Origin: Geosiphon pyriformis
Taxonomy: Eukaryota > Glomeromycota > Glomeromycetes > Archaeosporales > Geosiphonaceae
Length of the DNA stretch: 64,000 nt
Assembly (NCBI GenBank): GCA_016748015.1
Contig: JAAOMT010000659.1
Coordinates: 634,467-698,466 of the forward strand
Direction: 5' to 3'
Below the pieces are notes generated by a model that worked only from the letters and a program-made list of their open reading frames with translations, had not been told where the DNA came from and made no database searches. Position numbers and translations under genes: made by a program. Shown here in pieces: positions 43,701 through 55,874 of this stretch (position 1 is the stretch's first letter; every line of letters starts with the position of its first letter).

Positions 43701-44474
43701 AGAACTTTTATCTGATAAAGGAAGAGCTTTTCTCAGTATACTGGTTAAAAAACTTTGTAAAAAAATAAGAATATGTCATAAACTTTTCTCTCTTTATCAC
43801 CCCAAAACAAATGGGCTAGTAGAACATTTTAATAGAACACTATGTGAAACTCTAGCCAAAACCAGTGAAGAAATAAACTTATGAGACAAAGTACTGCCTT
43901 CAGCTTTGTTTGCTTATAAAACTGTGAATCATAACATAACAAGTTATGAACTTTTTTATCTGCTCTATGAACACATGGCAACACTACCAATAAAAACTGA
44001 CATTGAAACAATACTCTTTGAAGAGATCACAATAGGAAATTACAAAAACATTTTGCAAAAAAGACTTGGTACCATTCTTGACTCCTTGGTAGAAGCATGA
44101 ATAATTGCTTTTGAAAAAATAAAACAGTTTCAAGAAAAGCTTAAGAAAAAGAAAACCTATAAAACACTTTTTTTAAGTGTTGGTAACTTAATACTAGAAT
44201 ATTGCTTTAACAGAAATAATGTTTATGGTGATAAATTCTCTAGCTGATAGAAAAAACTCTCTATAGTCAACAAAGTTTTGAACAATGGTTTTTATATTTT
44301 TCAAGATCAATCCAGAACAATCTTCAATAATTGTCCTGTTTATGATACATGACTCAAGAAATATCATAAACAACCTAATTGGCTGTCTGTTGTGATAATA
44401 CTGACTCAAATAATCAGCAAAAATCAAATATAAATAAATGCATCATTTTTAAAACAGAGATATTTTTAATTAAC

Positions 44475-45131
44475 ATGAACAATTATTTTCTGGATCAAAA
44501 CATTCAAAACGTCTTCTATACTTTTCATGAGTATTGGATCAAAAACTATCCAAATGCTACTCTAATTATTGGAAAACAAACCACCATAACTGATAACAGT
44601 AAAACACATACTATTATTAGACTAAAGAAAACTACTACCAAAAGAGAAAGAATTGGTAGTAAAATGGATAAATATCTGTTAGAAAGTATAACAGCAGTTA
44701 TACTTATACCTTCCAATACAATTGGGAAAACACTTCAAAAAATCTTACCCATAAACAAAAACTTGTCATATAGCAGGCAATTAGAACTCTATGGTGACTT
44801 TGGTGAAATTATAGAGGATATGAAACTCATGAAGAAAACAACTTTAGAGATACAAGCAGAAATTTTGGGCATTATATGGTTAGATGTCTCAAGAGTTTTA
44901 ATTATTGCTAAAAGAGCCAAAACTCTAATACAAAGATTTGGTCTCTTGAATACAAAACTCATTTTGCCTTAAGTATTATATACCTTATCTACAAAAAACT
45001 TCAACAAACTAGTTAGCTTTGAGTTAGATAAAACCTTTTAAATAGATTACATCATAAATAGTTTGATTTTGCCAGAGCTCAATCTCTTTGGAGAAGATAA
45101 TGTTATGGTTGAAACTTATACTTCTTATTAA
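44475..45131 (+). pseudogene. ORF3 of copy F, one late stop
   Basis: ATG 44475 opens MNNYFLDQNIQNVFYTFHEYW; the frame is open to a TAA at about 44970 and then continues with further stops to TAA 45129-45131 in the LTR. Length and position equal copies B and C. Confidence 0.75.
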
Positions 45132-45790
45132 TTATTACATGTATTAGCCACTAATGTCATATAAATTAGCCACTCTATTTTTGGAAAGTGATCATTGACC
45201 TGATCATTGACCTAATCAATAATCTGATTATTGACCTGACCATTGACCTGATCATTGACTACTTTTGATAGCTATATAAGCAATGAATCTTTTAGCTATA
45301 GAAAAACATGTAAGAATCAAAGAAATAAAAAATAAAATAACAACTTCATCTCAATCCTTCTCTTATTGCTAATTTTTTTTTCCCTACTTTCAAGTATCTA
45401 AACATCTTAAAAGATAAAAGACTACTTGTTGGCATTTATCTATCTTTTTCTTAAAACATGTAATTACAGTATTTAAAGATTATTGAATAAAACATAACTG
45501 AAAAGCACATCTAATACTTGATATTGAATTCTAAGAGCACCAACATGAGGCATAGAATTATATCAAGTGTGATTATTTGTTAATAGTATGAACTATTTCT
45601 CTACCTTCAGATTTCCCGGTTATCTTTTGAAAAGTATAGTGACTGAAATATTTTATGAGACTGATCTCGCACATTGAACTCATACTTATTTAATTCGCTC
45701 TTTAAAGTTGAATTCCCTTTAATTATTTCCATTATCCTACAATCTTGTTCTCCCTTGTTATTCATTAGCTTGTTACTCCAACCTGTAATA
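45101..45790 (+). repeat. 3' LTR of copy F (690 bp)
   Basis: TGTTATGGTTGAAAC to ACCTGTAATA. The U3 array near 45188-45262 has about one 12-bp unit more than the 5' LTR. Confidence 0.9.
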
Positions 45791-45990
45791 ATAGTATGTT
45801 GTATTACATGAGTTTGTCTGGGGATGTCTCCTTTTTTTGAAATAACTGGGCTATTTTTAGCCAACAAATTTTTAATGTCCATTTTTTTTTCTTTAAGAGA
45901 AGGTTTTTTTTGTTTTACAACTAATGATTGGATTTTAAATAGTTTATTTTCAAAAGATTTTTGTATTTTTTTTAGTTCTTCTCTGGATAT
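45791..45990 (-). pseudogene. pol: Ty3 copy E, protease-RT linker segment
   Basis: Continues copy E beyond copy F on the minus strand (RTHVIQHTII, NLLAKNSPVISKK, EIQSLVV-like block). It is cut at 45990 by another LTR; the upstream part of E is not found beyond it. Confidence 0.8.
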
Positions 45991-46621
45991 TGTTATGGAT
46001 TGAAGTAACAAACTAATGGATAGCAAAAGAAAACAAGATTGTAGAATGATGAAAAGAAATTAACTTCAAAGAGCAAATTGAATAAATATGAATTCAATGT
46101 GTGAGATCAGTCTTATAACATATTTCAGTCGCTATACTTTTCAAGGATAACCAGAAAATCTGAAGGTAAAAAAATAGTCTATACTGTCAACAAATGATCA
46201 CATCTGGTATAATTCTATACTTTATGTCAGCACTCTTAGAATTTAATATCAGGTATCAGATGTGCTCTTTAGTCATGTTTTATTCAATAATCTTCAAATG
46301 CTTCAATTACACATTTCAGGAGAAGGGTAAGGAATAACCAATAAGTAATCTTTTATTTTTAAGATGTTCAGATACTTGAAGATAGGGAAAGAGAAATTAG
46401 CAATAAGAAAAAGATTAAGATAAAGTTGTTACTTTATTTTTTTTATTTTTTTGATTCTTATATGCTTTTCTATAGTTAAAAAATTTATTCTTTATATAGT
46501 TATTAAAAGTAGTCATTGATCAGGTCAATGATCACTATCTAAAAATAGAATAGTTAATTATATAACATTAGTGGCTAATACATGTAATAATTAATAAAAA
46601 GTATAAATTTCAATCATAATA
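45991..46621 (-). repeat. Lone family A LTR between copy E and G'
   Basis: TGTTATGGATTGAAG to CAATCATAATA on the plus strand, so minus-oriented. Flanks are ATAT and CTAT, not a clear TSD, and belong to different elements, which suggests recombination or later deletion rather than a simple insertion. Confidence 0.85.
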
Positions 46622-47520
46622 CTATAAACCACTAAAACCAAATTAAAATAAAACAACTATTTAATTAAATTAGAATTAATTTAGTAAGATTATTAACAAC
46701 AATCAATAGAAACAACTAATATATAGCAGTTATCATAAACTATCTTACAAAATAACTGAAAACTAAAACTATTTAAAAAATAAATGCAAAATCCATAACT
46801 GAATTTATATATCAAAATTTAATTTGTTGACATAGATGTTCAAAAAAATTATTGTTAGACCAAAAAACTCATTTTGTAAACAAAATATTAATAAAATTAA
46901 GTCAAAAATTTGGAATCAAAAGACTATTATTATCTTTATATTATTTACAAACCAATAGCTTAGTCAAAAAATTTAATAGAATATTGTATAAAACAATAAC
47001 CAAAATCAGCCAAAAAAATCAAAATAAATGAGATTTGTTTATTAAATAATAAAACAAGATACTATACAAACAATATTATTTGAGTTAGTATATAATAAAA
47101 CAGCAATACTACTAATAAAGATAAATATTTATATATATTTAACAGAACCAATAACAAAAGCTAATTGTCAAAAAACACTATTGTGAAAAATTTATTACTT
47201 AATAAAAATACTGAAAAATAAAAAAAAAAGCAGTTAATAATATTCAAAAATTACAAAAAAAACAAAAACAACAACATAATAACTAGTTATTAGATAAACC
47301 AATTGAATTCAAGATTAAAGACAAAGTACTCTTATATTATACCAAAGCAGAAAAACAATAAAGTAAAAAATTTGACTCCAAATAGAATAATTTATTTTAT
47401 ATTGAAAAAATTCTGGAAAACAGAGCATATAAGTTAAGATAAAACAACAAAATTTTAATTAAAACAGTACATAATAATTGACTAAAACTATATTACAATA
47501 TAATATTATCTTTTATCAAT
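46622..47520 (+). pseudogene. pol: Decayed integrase of G'
   Basis: Reading on the plus strand with stops ignored shows blocks typical of Ty3 integrase: YIAVIINYLTK (about 46730), LDQKTHFVNKIL, LYYLQTNSLVKKFNR and a C-terminal FYIEKILENRAYKLR (about 47396-47440). First Asp reads Asn and the catalytic Glu reads Lys, both G-to-A type changes. It differs from family A integrase and belongs to another family. Confidence 0.68.
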
Positions 47521-48319
47521 AATATTCTACAACTAAAAGTACAACAAATACTAGTTAAACCAGATAAAATTCTACAAATTTTAAAACCAATTATAGTCAT
47601 TAAAGCAAACATATCAATTTAAACAATTAGAATAGTATATAAAAAACTTGTACATATAATAAAAACAATCAAAAAAATAAAAATTCCAGATTATATTTAT
47701 ATTTTGGCACAACAATTATTTTTGACAATAAATCAGCAACAATTAAACATAGAAATAATTATTAATTACCAAATGATTTATTATAAAAACACAAGCAAAA
47801 AAAAACAAAGAACAGTTCATACTAGTAACCATAGAAACAACCAAATTACTGGTCAAATAAAATTAAAAAAAGTAAAAAACACTTTTGAAAAAATACTGAG
47901 TATTATTACAACCAAAAAATTGACTAAAAAAAATTAAAAATTATGGATAGAATAATTTTCAAAAGCATATTGTTATTATTAGCTAAGACAAAAGTTAAAT
48001 TTTAAGAATTATATACAGACAAATCGAAAAAAATATTTAATTAACAAATAGAACAACAAATTAAGAATTCTATTAAAAAAAACAAGTTTTATACTATATA
48101 TTAAAACAATTTATTGACTACATGTTATATTTTAGAATTATTCAGAAATACTATTGTATTCAAAAATAAAAACAATAACTGTTAACCAATAAGAAAAAAT
48201 AACTAACTTCTAATTTGAAAATCTAAAAACCAAAATTGAACACACAATATTAAAAAAAAAAATAATAGAGTTAATTTAAAATAAAAATTTAATAAAGCTC
48301 AATATTAAAAAAAAAATAT
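47521..48319 (+). other. A+T-rich internal remnant of G', no gene recognised
   Basis: Nearly all A and T with poly-A runs. A 77-codon open stretch (47704-47937) is Asn/Lys/Ile-rich and looks like a compositional artefact. I see no conserved motif. Confidence 0.5.
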
Positions 48320-49276
48320 TATTACTTATAGAAAAAGTATACAAAAAAAAATCAGAAAAATAGACCAATAGATAAATAATATTTAACATATAAACATATT
48401 TTCAAAAATATGTACATTTACAAAAAATGAACAAATTATCAGAAAATTTTGACACTTTTTTAAAAATGTGCATATTTACAAAAAATAAGCATATTTTTAA
48501 GAAATTATAATATATTGCTTAAAAATAAGCACAGTTTTAGAAAGTAGTATAAAAAAAAGTAAAAATATATAAGATTTTATATAATAGAAATTATGTATAT
48601 ATAGTAATAATATCAAAAAAGAGAAAAGTATTTACAAATTTAGACAAATTTTTAATTAATTAACAATTAATATTTATAATATACTTTTTTTTTTAAAAGA
48701 TGGTTTTCTATATCTTAAAATAAAATTATCTTAATATTAAATAAAATTATCATTTAATTATTCAATTTATGTTATTTTTTTTATTAAATTAAAATTGTTA
48801 TTTTTTATTTTTATTAACAACTTATGCTAATAACATCTGCTGCTTAATCATATTAAGCCAATAGCTCTTAATTATGACTATTAACAAAATATTAATATTT
48901 TATTTCTTTTTTTATTTTTTTTTATTTTATTTTTTATTTTATTTTCTTTGTTTTATATTGTATACTAATTGATTAAAAAATTAAGTATTAAAATATTAAC
49001 ATTAAGAATAGTCTAGTAAAAAACTCATAAACAAAAATAAAAACTTAAAAATAACTTATCAGAAAAGCATAACTACCAGATTAAATTGGTTTCTATGCTA
49101 AAAAAAAAAATTCAGAAAAACAACTACCAAGTAAATTTTTGTTTATTATACAAAGAACTTAACCAAAACTTATAAATCTAAAAACTTTTAGAAACTATCT
49201 ACAATATTATTAACTATTAAGTACTAAATTATAAGTTTATTATTTATTTCAATATTTTAAATAATCATCTGTAATA
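48320..49276 (+). repeat. Decayed 3' LTR of G'
   Basis: Begins like G (TATTACTTATAG versus TGTTACTCATAG) and shares the TATA-like ATGTATATATAG (about 48592), the block CAATAGCTCTTAAT (about 48859), the T-rich tract and the end (CATCTGTAATA). About 957 bp against 857 in G. Reduced complexity makes the left edge approximate. Confidence 0.62.
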
Positions 49277-49277
49277 A

Positions 49278-49931
49278 TGTTATGGGTTGGAGTAACAAGC
49301 TAATAAATAGCAAGGAAGAACAGGATTGTAGGGTAATAGAAATAATCAAAAAGATTTCAACTTCAAGAAGCAAATTGAATAAGTATAGATTCAATATATA
49401 AGATCAGTCTTATAAAATATCTCAGTTGTTATACTTTTTAAATATAACTGGAGAATCTGAAAGTAGAGAGATAGTCCATACTGTCAACAAATAATCATGT
49501 CTGGTATAATTCTATGCCTCATATCAGCACTCTTAGAATTTAATATCAGGTATCAGATGTACTTTTCAGTTACATTTTACTCAATAATCTTCAAATGCTG
49601 CAATTACATGTTTCAGGAAAAGAGTAAAGAATAATCAACAAGTAATCTTTTATTTCAAAATATTCAGATATTTGAAGGTAGAAAAGAGAAAATTAGTGGT
49701 AAGAGAATAATTGAGATGAAAGTTGTTATTTTATTTATTTTATTTTCTTGATTTCTATATGCTTTTCTATAGCTAAAAGATTCATTGCTTATATAGCTAT
49801 TAAAAGTAGTCAATAATCAGGTCAACAACTAGGTCAATGATTACTTTCTAAAAATAGAATGGCTAATTTATATAACATTAGTGGCTAATACATGTAATAA
49901 TTAATAAGAAGCATAAGTTTTAATTATAATA
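49278..49931 (-). repeat. 3' LTR of Ty3 copy H
   Basis: TGTTATGGGTTGGAG to ATTATAATA on the plus strand. The internal 3' end of the same element follows at 49932. The left edge lies one base after the end of the G' LTR. Confidence 0.87.
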
Positions 49932-50158
49932 TCATCTTTTCCAAAGAGATTGAGCTCCAGCAAAATCAAGCTATTTATGGTGTAATCTATTTGAAAAGTT
50001 TTATTTAACTCAAAGCTAACTAGTTTGTTAAAGTCTTTTGTGGATAAGATATATAATACTTGAGGTAAAATGAGTTTTGTATCCAAGAGACCAAATCTTT
50101 GTATTAGAGTTTTGGCTCTTCTGGCCATAGTTAAAACTCTTGAGACATTTAATCATAT
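49932..50158 (-). pseudogene. ORF3 C-terminal fragment of copy H
   Basis: Plus-strand bases mirror the family A 3' internal end: the polypurine tract complement, then ORF3 C-terminus (RRAKTLIQRFGLLDTKLI, FNKLVSFEL). It is cut at 50158 by the LTR of copy I, so I inserted into H; the rest of H is not in the window. Confidence 0.85.
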
Positions 50159-50789
50159 TGTTACAAATTGGAGTAACAAGCTAATAGATAGCAAGAGAAA
50201 ACAGGATTGTAGAGTGATGGAAATAATCAAAGGGAATTCAACTTCAAAAAGTGAATTAAATAAGTATGGATTCAATGTGCGAGATTAGTCTTATAAAATA
50301 TCTCAGTCGCCATACTTTTTAAAGATAACTGGGAAATTTGAAAGTAAAAGGATAGTCTGTACTGTTAACAAATGATCATGCATGGTATAATTCTATGTCT
50401 CATGTCAGTGCTCTTAGAATTCAATATTAGGTATCAGATATGCTCTTTAGTCATATTTTATTTAATAATCTTCAAATGCTGCAATTACATGTTTCAGGAA
50501 AAGGTAAGGAATAACCAACAAGTGATCTTTTATCTTTTAAGATATTCAGATACTTGAAAGTAAAGAAAGAGAAATTAGCAATAAAAGAAAAATTGAGATG
50601 AAATTGTTATTTTATTTCTTTTATTTCTTTGATTCTTACATGTTTTTTCTACAGCTAAGAGATTCATCACTTATATAGCTGTCAAAAGTGGTCAATGATC
50701 ACTTTCCAAAAATAGAATGGCTAATTAATATGATATCAGTGGCTAATACATGTGATAATTAATAAGAAGTTTAAGTTTCAACTGTAACA
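50159..50789 (-). repeat. 3' LTR of copy I (631 bp)
   Basis: TGTTACAAATTGGAG to CAACTGTAACA on the plus strand. Only one or two 12-bp units remain (about 50690-50702), the shortest array seen. Confidence 0.9.
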
Positions 50790-51415
50790 TCATCCTTTCC
50801 AAAGAGATTGAGCTTCAGTGAAATCAAGCTATTTATGGTGTAATCTATTAGAAGAGTTTTATCTAACTCAAAGCTAACTAGTTTGTTGAAGTCTTTTGTG
50901 GATAAGGTATATAATACTTGAGGTAAAATGAGTTTTGTATTCAAGAAACCAAATCTTTGTATTAGAGTTTTGGCTCTTTTAGCAATAGTTAAAACTCTTG
51001 GGACATCTAACCATATAATGCCCAAAATTTCTGTCTGTATCTCTAAAGTTGTTTTTTTCATGAGTTTCATATTTTTTATAATTTCACCAAAGTAACCATA
51101 GAGTTCTAATTGCCTGCTATATGACAAGTTTTTGTTTATAGATAAGATTTTTTAAAGTGTTTTCCCAATTGTGTTAGAAAGTGAGAGTATAGCTGCTATT
51201 ATACTTTCCAACAAATATTTATCTATTTTACTACCAATTATTTCTCTTCTGATAGTAGTTTTCTTTGGTCTAATAACAGTATGTGTTTCACTGTTATCTG
51301 TTATGGTGGTTTGTTTTCCAATGGTTAGAGTAGTATTTGGATAGTTTTTGATCCAATACTTATGAAGAGTATAGAAGGCATTTTGAATGTTTTGATCCAG
51401 AAAATAATTGTTCAT
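50759..51415 (-). pseudogene. ORF3 of copy I, one stop
   Basis: ATG 51415 (MNNYFLDQNIQNAFYTLHKYW) is open to a TAA at about 51152, then open again (51127-50771) before ending in the LTR. Full 657-nt length as in B and C. Confidence 0.75.
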
Positions 51416-52024
51416 GTCAATTGAAAATACCTCTGTTTTGGAAATAGTGTATTTATTTATACTTGATTTTCACTGATTATTTGAGTCGGTATTATCACAA
51501 TAGGCAGCCAATCAAGTCGTTTATAATATTTCTTGAGTTGTGTATCATGAACAGGATGATTATTGAAGATTGTTCTGGATTGATTTTGAAGAATATAAAA
51601 ACCATTGTTCAAAACTTTGTTGACTATAAAAGGTCTTTTCCACCAGCTAAAAAATTTATTACCATAAACATTGTCTCTGTTAGAACAGTATTCTAGTATC
51701 AAGTTATCAACACTTAAAGAAAGTATTTTATAGGTTTTTTTTTTCTTAAGCTTTTCTTGAAACTGTTTTATTTTTTCAAAAGCAATTATTCATGCTTCTA
51801 CCAAGGAGTCAAAAATGATACCAAATCTTCTTTGCAAAATGTCTTTGTAATTTCCTATTGTGATTTCTTCAAAGAGTATTGTTTTAATGTTAGTTTCTAT
51901 TGGTAGTGTTGCCATGCATCCATAGAACAGATAAAAAGATTTATAACTTTTTATGTTATGATTCACAGTTCTATAAACAAACAAAGCTAAAGGCAGTACT
52001 TTGTCTCATAAGTTTGTTTCTTTA

Positions 52025-52028
52025 CTGG
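52025..52028. repeat. Left TSD (CTGG) of the 867-bp solo LTR
   Basis: CTGG, repeated at 52896-52899 within integrase of copy I. Confidence 0.85.
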
Positions 52029-52895
52029 TGTTATGGTTTAAGAATTTAGCAAAAAGAATCATAAAAATAATACAAACTATTCAATCATAATATAGCACAG
52101 TAATAATCTTAGAAAGGTAATGATAAACATAGTAGCAAATACCATCTCGTGATAGTGGTAAGCACCAGTTCACAATAGCAGCCAACACCAACTGGTGATA
52201 GCAGCAAACACCAGGTTGAAATATCAAAAAGAAAGTATTTTCTCGTTGAACTATAAACATGTATATATACAGTAGTTTTAATATTAGGAAATAATCAATC
52301 AAGTAATAAAAATCATAACTTATCAAGCAACAGATCCAATTTTATCCGACAAACTCTACTTTAAATCATACTTTCAAATTAAATATCCCAAGAAACCTTT
52401 AAAAATCAAAAAGAAATGAAAAAGAATATTTAAAACGGAACTATCACAACCCAAAGTATTAAGAAACTTACTTGTATTATTTATTGAATGAAACTATCAT
52501 TCATCAATTGAATCCCTTGGAAGAATAATCCTTGATCAAGATTATTCATATTGTTACTAATTGATAAAAGCTTTATTGTGAGAATTAGAAAAGCACTAAA
52601 GACCATTAACATTCTGTGTTTCTAGATTAGAGAAACACATCAGGCAATTGCAAGGATAGCCTCAGAGAAGACCCCAGACAGTGGGTAGATTTCAGTTCAG
52701 CCTCTGAAAAGGAGTACATAAACACACACAACAATCAAGAATTAAAGAATAACTTACATCACAACAGTAAAAAGAAAGCCTTCAGTGTAACAGTAACATT
52801 ATCACACAAATAGAATTGAGAAACTCATAAAAGACTGATTGCAATTAAAGCGGGATATTAGCAATTAAATATAACAAGAAAACCATCCCGTAACA
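52029..52895. repeat. Solo LTR of a third, unrelated family (867 bp)
   Basis: Begins TGTTATGGTTTAAG and ends CCCGTAACA, with a 4-bp TSD. Beyond the first eight bases it does not resemble family A or G LTRs. It has a short CACCA/TGGTG-rich repeat zone (about 52165-52215), a TATA-like ATGTATATATACAG (about 52258-52271) and no convincing coding potential. Terminal bases and TSD size suggest an integrase of the same type as family A. Orientation is not resolved. Confidence 0.85.
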
Positions 52896-52899
52896 CTGG
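52896..52899. repeat. Right TSD (CTGG) of the 867-bp solo LTR
   Basis: CTGG, identical to 52025-52028. Confidence 0.85.
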
Positions 52900-54496
52900 T
52901 TTTGGCTAGGGTTTTACATAATGTTCTATTGAAATGTTTTACTAAGCCATTTGTTTAGGGATGATAAGGGAAGAAAAGTTTATGACATATTCCCATTTTT
53001 CTACAAAGTTTTTTAACTAGTGTACTAAAAAAAGCTTTTTTTTTATCAAATAAAAGTTCTTTGGGGCAGCCATAATGGCAAATAATATCTTCATAAATGA
53101 AATTAGCTATTAAAACTGCTGTTTGGTCTGGAGTGGCTCTTGCTTCTATTCACTTTGTAAAATAGTTGGTAGCTGTGATAATATATCTGTTGCCATTAGG
53201 AGTAATTGTTAAAAGTCCAACAACATCTATATCAATTCTGTCAAATAGTTGACTAACAGAGATTGGATGAATATTTTTTTTGTGATTGGGTTTGCCTCTT
53301 CTTTGGCAGATGTTACAGGTTTTGATGTATTCAGCAATATTTTTTTCCAAGATAAGCCAATAATAACAAGCTAAAGTTTTCTGAATTGTTTTTGTTTTTT
53401 CAAAGTGTCTAGCTAATAAGTCAGTGTGCATGTTATATATTACAATTTTTCTTTCTTCAAATCTGATGACTCTCTGAGAGCAGTCAGGATTTTTTCTGTT
53501 TCTTTTGTATAATTGGTTCTGGCAGATCAAATAGAAATTTGATTGTTTGTACAAATGTTCTCTTTGCTGTTAAGTGTATTCTGGTGGGTATTGTTCTTTA
53601 TCCAAAAATTTCATTAAAGCAGAATAGTTGTCCAAGTCTATTATCGTGTTTGTTTATGAAAGAGTTACTAATAATTAAGTTGATTTGGTTTAAGGGTTGT
53701 ACTATTACTGAATAGTAAGTCTAAAGAGAGCATTAGTGTTTTGTATATTTGCTCTTTTGTGGTGTTGAATATTATAGTCAAATTCATCCAAGTGGAGTAT
53801 CCAGTGAGTTATTTATTTGTGTTCCAGTTTCTTTTTGTTGCACAGCCAAACCAAGACTTAATGATCTGTTACCACTAAGAATTTTGCACCAAGAAGATAT
53901 TAATCCCAGTAGCTAATAGCCCAAACTACTGCTAGACATTCTTGTTCAGTAACTGAATAGTTTTTTTCTGCTGGTGTGAAGAATTTACTGGCATATGCTA
54001 TGGCATGTTTTTTGTCATTTTCATTTTTCTGTGAAAGAACAGCACCAAGTCCATAACCAGATACATCAGTGTGGAGGATAAAAAGTTGGTTCAGATCAGG
54101 TTGTTTGAGAATTAGTTCAGTAACAAATTTTTTCTTCAAAAATTCAAAAGCTTTTTGTTGATGAGTGTCCCAATGATAATTGACATTTTTTTTGAATAGC
54201 TGATTGAGAGAAAAGGCAATTTTGGAGAAACTCTTGATAAATTTGCAATAGTAAGAGGCCAAACCAAGAAAAGAGCATAGTTCAGGAACATTTATTGGTT
54301 GTCTAATGTTCTGGACTTTTTCAATTTTAGCTGAGTCAGGAAAGATTCCATCTTTTGTAATAAGATGACCAAGGAACTGAATGGATTGACATCCAAAAAA
54401 AGATTTGATTGGATTGATCTTGAGGCCAGCATTTTTGAGCAGGTCAAAAATCTTCTGTAAATGTTCAAGATGTTCATTCCAGGTTTTTGAATATAC

Positions 54497-55222
54497 TGTT
54501 ATGAGTTGGAGTAACAAGCTAACAGATAGCAAGGGAAAACAGGATTGTAGGGTGATGGAAATAATCAAAGGGGAATTCAACTTTAAAGAGCGAATTTGAA
54601 TGAGTATAGATTCAATGTGCAAGATCAGTTTCATAGAATATCTCAGTCACTATTTTTTTCAAAGGTAACTGGGGAATCTGAAGATAGAGGGATAGTCCAT
54701 ACTGTTAACAATTGATCACCACTAGTATAATTCTATGCCTTACATTGGTGCTCTTAGAATTCAATATCAGGTATCAACTTGTGCTTTTTAGTCATGTTTA
54801 TTTAAATAATCTTCAAATGCTACAATTATATATGTCAAAAAAAAGCCAACAAGTAATCTTTTACCTTTAAAATGTTCAGATACTTGAAGGTAGAGAAAGA
54901 AAAATTAGCAATAAAAGAAAGATTGAGATGAAAGTTGTTATTTTATTTATTTTTGATTATTTAGATGTTTGTTATTAAATGCTTTTCTACAGCTAAGAGA
55001 TTTATCACTTATATAGCTGTCAAAAATGGTCAATGATCAGGTTAATGATCAGGTCAATAATTAGGTCAATGATCAGGTCATTGATCAGGTCAATGATTAG
55101 GTTAACAGTCAGGTCATTGATCAGATCAATGATCACTTTCTAAAAATAGTGTGGCTAATCATATGACATCAGTGGCTAATACATGTAATAATTAATAAAA
55201 ACTATGAGTTTCAACCATAATA
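54497..55222 (-). repeat. 3' LTR of copy J (726 bp)
   Basis: TGTTATGAGTTGGAG to CAACCATAATA on the plus strand. It contains the long 12-bp array at about 55030-55135 (about eight or nine units). The tract GGAGAGAATGA adjoins it inside. Confidence 0.92.
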
Positions 55223-55835
55223 TCATTCTCTCCAAAGAGATTGAGCTCCAGCGAAATCAAACTATTTATGGAATATTCTAATTGAAGAATTTTATCTAAC
55301 TCAAAACTAACTAGTTTGTTAAAGTTTTTTGTGGATAAAGTGTATAGTACTTGAGGTGAAATGAGCTTTGTATCCAAAAGACCAAATTTTTGTATAAGAG
55401 TTTTGGCTCTTCTGGCAATGATCAAAACTCTTGGGACATCCAACTGTACAATGCCCAAAATTTCCACTTGTTTTCTTCATGAGCTTCATGTCTTTTATGA
55501 TTTCACCAAGGTGATCATAGAGCTCTAATTGTCTTCCATATGACAAGTTTTTGTCTATGAGCAAGATTTCTTTAATCGTTTTTCCAATTGTGGTGGAAGA
55601 TACAAGTATTGCTGTTGTTATGCTTTCCAACAGATACTTATTCTTTTTGCTACTAATTTTTTCTCTTCTGGTAGTTGTTTTCTTTGGTCTGATAACAGTA
55701 TGAGTTCCACTGTTGTCAGTTATTGTGGTCTGTTTTCCAATAGTCAAGGTAGCATTTGGATGGTTTTTGATCCAATACTTATAGAGAGTATAGAAAACGT
55801 TTTAAATGTTTTGATCCAGAAAATAATTGTTCATG
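55192..55835 (-). pseudogene. ORF3 of copy J, frameshifted
   Basis: ATG 55835, a TAA at codon 11 as in copy C, then open (55747-55467 region) until a deletion of about 13 nt after KLMKKT shifts the frame; the rest (55467-55192) is open in the new frame. It ends in the LTR (VETHSFY). Confidence 0.75.
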
Positions 55836-55874
55836 TTGATTAAAGATACCTCTGTTTTGAGAATGGTGCATTTA

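Larger units (their letters stand above)
39701..44433 (+). pseudogene. pol: pol of copy F, broken and split by a solo LTR
   Basis: Starts in the -1 frame (39791-40105 open: MNELAINTSES). A family A LTR on the other strand interrupts it at 40080-40745. The protease DSGSS is damaged: a TAG follows DS near 40876. The Cys cluster is at about 41477-41536. RT is open at 41859-42374 with FCVDYCQLN, a complete TVMPFGLINAPPTFQ and YLDN for YLDD. Integrase zinc domain and early core occupy 43120-43611 (AGHFEKTKTI, CDICQRK), then stops. It ends at TAA 44431-44433. Confidence 0.85.
37424..45790 (+). mobile_element. Ty3/Gypsy copy F, complete, inside copy E
   Basis: Complete family A structure: 5' LTR 37424-38102, primer site 38109-38125, gag, frameshift site, pol, ORF3, 3' LTR 45101-45790. 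Flanks belong to copy E on the other strand and rejoin across it (ATAA/ATAG, an imperfect 4-bp TSD). A solo LTR (40080-40745) is inserted in pol. It is more decayed than copy C. Confidence 0.9.
46622..49276 (+). mobile_element. G': extremely A+T-rich relic of a second LTR family
   Basis: Contains a decayed integrase (about 46665-47520), then about 800 bp of A-rich sequence with no recognisable gene, then an LTR (about 48320-49276) homologous to the LTR of element G. Where G and G' can be compared, most differences are C-to-T or G-to-A. It is truncated at the left by the lone LTR and abutted at the right by copy H. Confidence 0.7.
50159..54496 (-). mobile_element. Ty3 copy I: 3' LTR, ORF3 and pol 3' half
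   Basis: Minus-strand family A element from 3' LTR (50159-50789) through ORF3, integrase, RNase H and into RT, where copy J interrupts at 54497. An unrelated solo LTR (52029-52895) is inserted in its integrase. Confidence 0.9.
51417..54496 (-). pseudogene. pol: pol 3' half of copy I, split by a solo LTR
   Basis: Going right to left: RT end and RNase H (54634-53900 open, though its first codons lie in copy J's LTR; AFSLNQLF, LHTDVSGYGLGAVLSQ with first Asp intact, VTEQECLAVVWA), integrase zinc domain and core start (53554-53150: CNICQRRGKP), core to about 52900, solo LTR, then integrase C-terminus (51984-51457). Frame changes and stops throughout. The Trp codon that is TGA in A, C and F is still TGG here (near 53800). 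Confidence 0.85.

Noticed and set aside
47704-47937. 77-codon ORF in the G' A+T-rich stretch
   Set aside because: Composition is dominated by Asn, Lys and Ile codons, with no motif; expected by chance in near GC-free DNA.
52081-52326. 81-codon frame within the 867-bp solo LTR
   Set aside because: No homolog or domain recognised, lies across the repeat zone and TATA-like region of an LTR.
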